Part shown: positions 60,710-64,000 of the stretch, one piece after another
How the letters are laid out: each line of letters begins with the position of its first letter
Position numbering within the stretch: position 1 is the first letter of the stretch
NCBI RefSeq assembly: GCF_014170335.1
Contig: NZ_LZZS01000023.1
Coordinates: 32,036 to 96,035, forward strand
DNA length: 64,000 nucleotides
Direction: 5' to 3'
DNA from: Achromobacter sp. UMC46
GTDB taxonomy: Bacteria > Pseudomonadota > Gammaproteobacteria > Burkholderiales > Burkholderiaceae_B
Position numbers and translations under genes: made by a program
Notes under the pieces: model-generated
The model's input: the letters and a program-made list of their open reading frames with translations, nothing else
Databases searched by the model: none
What the model was told of the DNA's origin: nothing

Positions 60710-62176
60710 GTGAGCATCAAACATTGGATCAATGGCAAGCAGGTCGATAGCCCGGATCGCTTCGTCACCTATAACCCGGCCACCGGCGACGCCATTGAAG
60801 AAGTCGCCGCGGGCGGCCCGGCCGAGATCGACGCCGCCGTGTCGGCCGCGGCTGAGGCCTTTCCCAAGTGGGCAGGTACGCCCGCCAAGGAGCGGGCCCG
60901 CCTGATGCGCCGCCTGGGCGAACTGATCGACCAGAACGTGCCGCAGTTGGCCGACCTGGAAACCCGGGATACCGGCCTGCCGATCTCGCAGACCCGCAAG
61001 CAGCTGATCCCGCGCGCCTCGGAGAATTTCAATTTCTTCGCCGAGGTCTGCACGCGCATGAACGGCCACACCTATCCGGTGGACGATCAGATGCTGAATT
61101 ACACGCTGTACCAGCCGGTCGGCGTGTGCGCGCTGGTGTCGCCGTGGAACGTGCCGTTCATGACCGCCACCTGGAAGACGGCGCCGTGCCTGGCGCTGGG
61201 CAATACCGCGGTGCTGAAGATGTCGGAACTGTCGCCGTTGACGGCCGACCAGCTGGGCAGGCTGGCGCTTGAGGCCGGCATTCCGGCGGGCGTGCTGAAC
61301 GTGGTGCAGGGCTACGGCGCGACAGCGGGCGACGCGCTGGTGCGCCACCCGGGCGTGCGCGCCATCTCGTTCACGGGGGGCACGGTGACCGGCAAGAAGA
61401 TCCTGGCCAGCGCGGGCGGCATCAAGAAGTTCTCGATGGAGCTGGGCGGCAAATCGCCGGTCTTGATCTTCGAGGACGCGGATGTGGAGCGTGCGCTCGA
61501 TGCCGCGTTGTTCACCATCTTTTCATTGAATGGAGAGCGCTGCACGGCGGGCTCGCGCATCTTCGTCCAGCAAGGCATCTACGACGATTTCGTGCGCAAG
61601 TTCGCGGCGCGCGCCGATCGGCTGGCGGTGGGCGACCCGGGCGACGAGGCCACGCATGTGGGCGCGATGATCACGCGCCAGCACTGGGACAAGGTGACGG
61701 GCTACATCCAGTTGGCCGAACAGGAGGGCGCGCGCATCCTGGCCGGCGGCGCAGGCAAGCCGGCGGGCTTGCCTGCGCATCTGGCCGGCGGCAATTTCGT
61801 GCGCCCGACCGTGCTGGCCGACGTCGACAACCGCATGCGTTGCGCGCAGGAAGAGATTTTCGGCCCGGTGGCCTGCCTGATCCCGTTCAAGGACGAGGCC
61901 GAGGGCCTGGCGCTGGCGAACGACGTGAAGTACGGGCTGGCCTCTTATGTCTGGACAAGCGATATCGGCCGCGCGCACCGTCTGGCGCGCGGGATCGAAG
62001 CGGGCATGGTGTTCATCAACAGCCAGAACGTGCGCGACCTGCGCCAGCCGTTCGGCGGCACCAAGGAATCGGGCACGGGGCGGGAAGGCGGCGAATACAG
62101 CTATGAGGTGTTCGCCGAAATCAAGAACGTGTGCGTGTCGATGGGCAGCCACCACATCCCTAAATGGGGCGTCTGA
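60710..62176 (+). CDS. hpaE: 5-carboxymethyl-2-hydroxymuconate semialdehyde dehydrogenase HpaE
   Basis: 488-residue NAD-dependent ALDH. VSPWNVPFMTATWKTAPCLALGN, catalytic Glu in SMELGGKSPVLIFEDAD, catalytic Cys in NGERCTAGSRIF and EEIFGPVACLIPF are all present. It oxidises the ring-cleavage semialdehyde made by HpaD to 5-carboxymethyl-2-hydroxymuconate. The start MSIKHWINGKQVDSP is the typical HpaE N-terminus. Preceded by a sigma-70 promoter with HpaR-like operator; hpaD follows. Confidence 0.94.
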   Translation: MSIKHWINGKQVDSPDRFVTYNPATGDAIEEVAAGGPAEIDAAVSAAAEAFPKWAGTPAKERARLMRRLGELIDQNVPQLADLETRDTGLPISQTRKQLIPRASENFNFFAEVCTRMNGHTYPVDDQMLNYTLYQPVGVCALVSPWNVPFMTATWKTAPCLALGNTAVLKMSELSPLTADQLGRLALEAGIPAGVLNVVQGYGATAGDALVRHPGVRAISFTGGTVTGKKILASAGGIKKFSMELGGKSPVLIFEDADVERALDAALFTIFSLNGERCTAGSRIFVQQGIYDDFVRKFAARADRLAVGDPGDEATHVGAMITRQHWDKVTGYIQLAEQEGARILAGGAGKPAGLPAHLAGGNFVRPTVLADVDNRMRCAQEEIFGPVACLIPFKDEAEGLALANDVKYGLASYVWTSDIGRAHRLARGIEAGMVFINSQNVRDLRQPFGGTKESGTGREGGEYSYEVFAEIKNVCVSMGSHHIPKWGV

Positions 62177-62203
62177 GCCTCAAGGAACCAGGAGACAACC
62201 ATC

Positions 62204-63055
62204 ATGGGCAAGCTAGCACTGGCGGCCAAGGTGACGCATGTGCCGTCGATGTACCTGTCGGAACTTCCCGGCAAGCACCATGGCTGCCGCGAGGCCGCCA
62301 TCGAAGGGCATCGCATCATCGGCCAGCGTTGCCGTGACCTGGAGGTGGACACGATCGTGGTGCTGGACGTGCATTGGCTGGTCAACGGCGGCTATCACGT
62401 GAACGCCAACGGGCGCTTCAAGGGGCGCTACACCAGCAATGAACTGCCGCATTTCATCAAGGACATGGACTACGCGTACCGCGGCAATTCCGAGTTGGGG
62501 CGGCGCATCGCCGAGTCCGCCAATGCGGCGGGTGTGGGCACGCGGTCGCACGAGATCGATAGCTTGGAACTTGAATACGGCACGCTGGTGCCGATGCGCT
62601 ACATGAACGGCGACGGCCGCTTCAGCGTGGTGTCGGTGGCCGCCTGGTGCGCTTGGCATGCGCTGGATGACAGCCGTCGTTTCGGCGCCGCGCTGCGCCA
62701 GGCCATCGAGGCCAGCGACAGTCGCGTCGCCGTGCTGGCCAGCGGGTCGCTGTCGCACCGCTTCAACGACAACGGCAGTCCGGAGGCCGCCATGCATCAG
62801 ATCAGCCGCGAGTTCTATCGTCAGGTGGATCTGCGTGTGGTCGAGCTGTGGCGTCAGGGGGACTGGAAGACGTTCTGTGCAATGCTGCCCGAGTACGCCG
62901 AACGTTGCGTGGGCGAAGGCGGCATGCACGACACGGCCATGCTGCTGGGGCTGCTGGGGTGGGAGGGCTACGACAAGCCAGTGGAAGTCGTCACCGATTA
63001 CTTCACCAGTTCCGGCACGGGGCAGATCAATGCGATCTTCCCGGTGCCGGACTGA
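62204..63055 (+). CDS. hpaD: 3,4-dihydroxyphenylacetate 2,3-dioxygenase HpaD (class III extradiol, LigB type)
   Basis: 283 residues. MGKLALAAKVTHVPSMYLSELPGKHHGCREAA opens the LigB-type fold; metal-ligand histidines occur in THVPSM and VLDVHWLVN, and the base-like His region is ASGSLSHRFNDNGSPE. It opens homoprotocatechuate between carbons 2 and 3. 27 bases after hpaE. The hpaBC hydroxylase that supplies its substrate is not in the window. Confidence 0.93.
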   Translation: MGKLALAAKVTHVPSMYLSELPGKHHGCREAAIEGHRIIGQRCRDLEVDTIVVLDVHWLVNGGYHVNANGRFKGRYTSNELPHFIKDMDYAYRGNSELGRRIAESANAAGVGTRSHEIDSLELEYGTLVPMRYMNGDGRFSVVSVAAWCAWHALDDSRRFGAALRQAIEASDSRVAVLASGSLSHRFNDNGSPEAAMHQISREFYRQVDLRVVELWRQGDWKTFCAMLPEYAERCVGEGGMHDTAMLLGLLGWEGYDKPVEVVTDYFTSSGTGQINAIFPVPD

Positions 63056-63056
63056 A

Positions 63057-63521
63057 TCACGGTTCGCCGGGTTCGCGCGATGCCGGCGCGTCGCGCTTGA
63101 TCAGGTCGACCATCGCGTCGACATCGCGGTACAGGCGTTCCAGCAATTCCTTGCCGATCTTGCTTTCGATCTCTTGATACTTCGCATCCACCTGCGGGCG
63201 CATGCGGTCGATGAGCTTGTTGCTTTTGGGGGTCAGCGATATTTCCTGGCGCCGCTGGTCGGCGCTGGAGCGCACGCGCTTGATCAGGCCTTGCTCTTCC
63301 ATGCCGGCCAGCATGCGGGTCAGGCTGGGGCTGAGGATCTGGCAACTGCGGGCGATCTGGTTGGGTTCCATCGAGCCGATTTCGCTCAGGGTGCGCAACA
63401 CCCGCCATTGTTGTTCGGTGACGCCCGCCGCATGCAGCACGGGACGGAAATGCGCCATCAGGGTTTCGCGCGCGTAAAGCAGCAGGTGGGGAAGATTGCG
63501 GTGGTGGAAGCTCGGACTCAT
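63057..63521 (-). CDS. hpaR: HpaR, MarR-family repressor of the hpa genes
   Basis: 154 residues from MSPSFHHRNLPHLLLYARETLM; in-frame sequence upstream is unlikely to be coding. Winged helix about 35-100: VTEQQWRVLRTLSEIGSMEPNQIARSCQILSPSLTRMLAGMEEQGLIKR and SSADQRRQEISLTPKSNKL. HpaR proteins repress meta-cleavage operons and are released by aromatic acids. It is convergent with hpaD with a one-base gap. A half-site like the hpa operators (TGTTAGCA) lies just before its start. Confidence 0.92.
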   Translation of the reverse strand: MSPSFHHRNLPHLLLYARETLMAHFRPVLHAAGVTEQQWRVLRTLSEIGSMEPNQIARSCQILSPSLTRMLAGMEEQGLIKRVRSSADQRRQEISLTPKSNKLIDRMRPQVDAKYQEIESKIGKELLERLYRDVDAMVDLIKRDAPASREPGEP

Positions 63522-63629
63522 GGCGGCTATGTTAGCAAGAAGCCATCCCTTTTTTTGACCAATTATTTGCGTGCGTCTTGCGCGCCACACCGCCGTCGGC
63601 GCGGGGCCGACTGGCGGGAGGCGGGGGGA

Positions 63630-63890
63630 TCAGGCCGGGTTTTGCTGGGCCAGTTCCTGCAGGTCGTCAGGCAGGGTCAAGTCGGGTGCGCCCCGTTGCA
63701 GTTCGCGCAGCGCCTGGACGGCTTCGTCCTGCTGGTCGTCCTGCACCAGCGTGCGGATGTGGGCCACGCGCGCCTCGATGTCCTGTTCGGTGAACGCCAC
63801 GACTTCGGTCGCGGCGGCCTCGCCTTGCTGCGCCGAAGTCGTGGCGTTCACCGAACAGGACATCGAGGCGCGCGTGGCCCACATCCGCAC
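63630..63890 (-). pseudogene. C-terminal fragment of an unrecognised acidic protein, interrupted by the inverted-repeat junction
   Basis: From about 63808 down to the stop at 63630 the minus strand reads EVVAFTEQDIEARVAHIRTL and then a Gln/Asp/Leu-rich C-terminus ending LAQQNPA. Upstream of 63808 the frame runs into the loop and the opposite arm, so its apparent N-terminus (ATG at 63890) is antisense to the second copy. The same protein segment is encoded on the plus strand in the right arm. I do not recognise the family. The true N-terminus is lost at the junction. Confidence 0.5.
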
Positions 63891-64000
63891 GCTGGTGCAG
63901 GACGACCAGCAGGACGAAGCCGTCCAGGCGCTGCGCGAACTGCAACGGGGCGCACCCGACTTGACCCTGCCTGACGACCTGCAGGAACTGGCCCAGCAAA
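63641..64000. repeat. Perfect inverted repeat at the window edge (168-base arms, 24-base loop)
   Basis: Positions 63641-63808 are the exact reverse complement of 63833-64000, with 63809-63832 as loop. Every base checked pairs, and the right arm runs to the last base of the window, so the repeat probably continues. The arms contain the C-terminal coding fragment described above. Perfect identity indicates either a very recent event or a fold-back assembly artefact. Confidence 0.95.

Noticed and set aside
1..64000. Insertion sequences, phage genes, CRISPR arrays, rRNA or tRNA genes
   Set aside because: No transposase or integrase frames, no regularly spaced repeats and no recognisable RNA gene sequence were seen; the terminal inverted repeat lacks any transposase.

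Overview
This 64 kb window is a high-GC beta-proteobacterial chromosome segment. It most resembles Achromobacter/Bordetella (Alcaligenaceae): it has orphan Bug/TctC-type receptors next to catabolic genes, a BvgS/BvgA-like phosphorelay, hopanoid hpnCDE genes and dense aromatic catabolism. The genus is inferred from gene content only. I saw no rRNA, tRNA, CRISPR array, transposase or phage gene. Coding density is high, and many genes overlap by 4 bases.

Left part (1-15.8 kb). A tripartite RND efflux operon (membrane fusion protein, RND pump, outer-membrane lipoprotein cut by the window edge) runs leftward, and a Cu(I)-type P1B-ATPase runs rightward. The 544-base gap between them holds three promoters with the 19-bp spacer typical of MerR/CueR control, plus a 51-codon remnant that looks like a DUF305 metallochaperone. 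Next is a peptide/opine-type ABC transporter with a class II aldolase and a hydroxyacid dehydrogenase, facing a divergent GntR regulator.

Middle part (16-38 kb). After a PHP-domain lipoprotein comes a leftward cluster for hydroquinone and hydroxyquinol: sulfatase, Bug receptor, two-subunit hydroquinone dioxygenase, 4-hydroxymuconic semialdehyde dehydrogenase, maleylacetate reductase, hydroxyquinol 1,2-dioxygenase and a Rieske protein, with a divergent IclR regulator. Then come a TetR-controlled operon of little-studied proteins (UPF0261, PEP-hydrolase-like, SRPBCC), a D-aminoacylase with a Bug receptor and a LysR regulator, and a probably Fur-regulated operon (PepSY membrane protein, DUF2271 with a flavinylation motif, DUF4198, ApbE, flavodoxin-type reductase).

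Right-middle (38-57 kb). HdeD-like and CrcB proteins, hopanoid hpnEDC, alanine racemase and an SDR precede a large locus: a BvgS/RocS-like hybrid kinase, a RocR-like REC-EAL phosphodiesterase, a chaperone-usher fimbrial operon with six pilin-like subunits, and a divergent BvgA/RocA-like regulator. A 14-bp palindrome in the divergent promoter region closely matches the Bordetella BvgA site. This is the most striking system in the window: a Roc/Bvg circuit physically wrapped around the fimbriae it probably controls.

Right end (57-64 kb). A homoprotocatechuate meta-cleavage cluster (hpaI, hpaH, hpaG2 and an hpaF-hpaG1 fusion leftward; hpaE and hpaD rightward; hpaR) has two matching operators in the divergent promoter region. 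The last 360 bases are a perfect inverted repeat (two 168-base arms, 24-base loop) running to the window edge. It may be a fold-back assembly artefact or a real inverted duplication.
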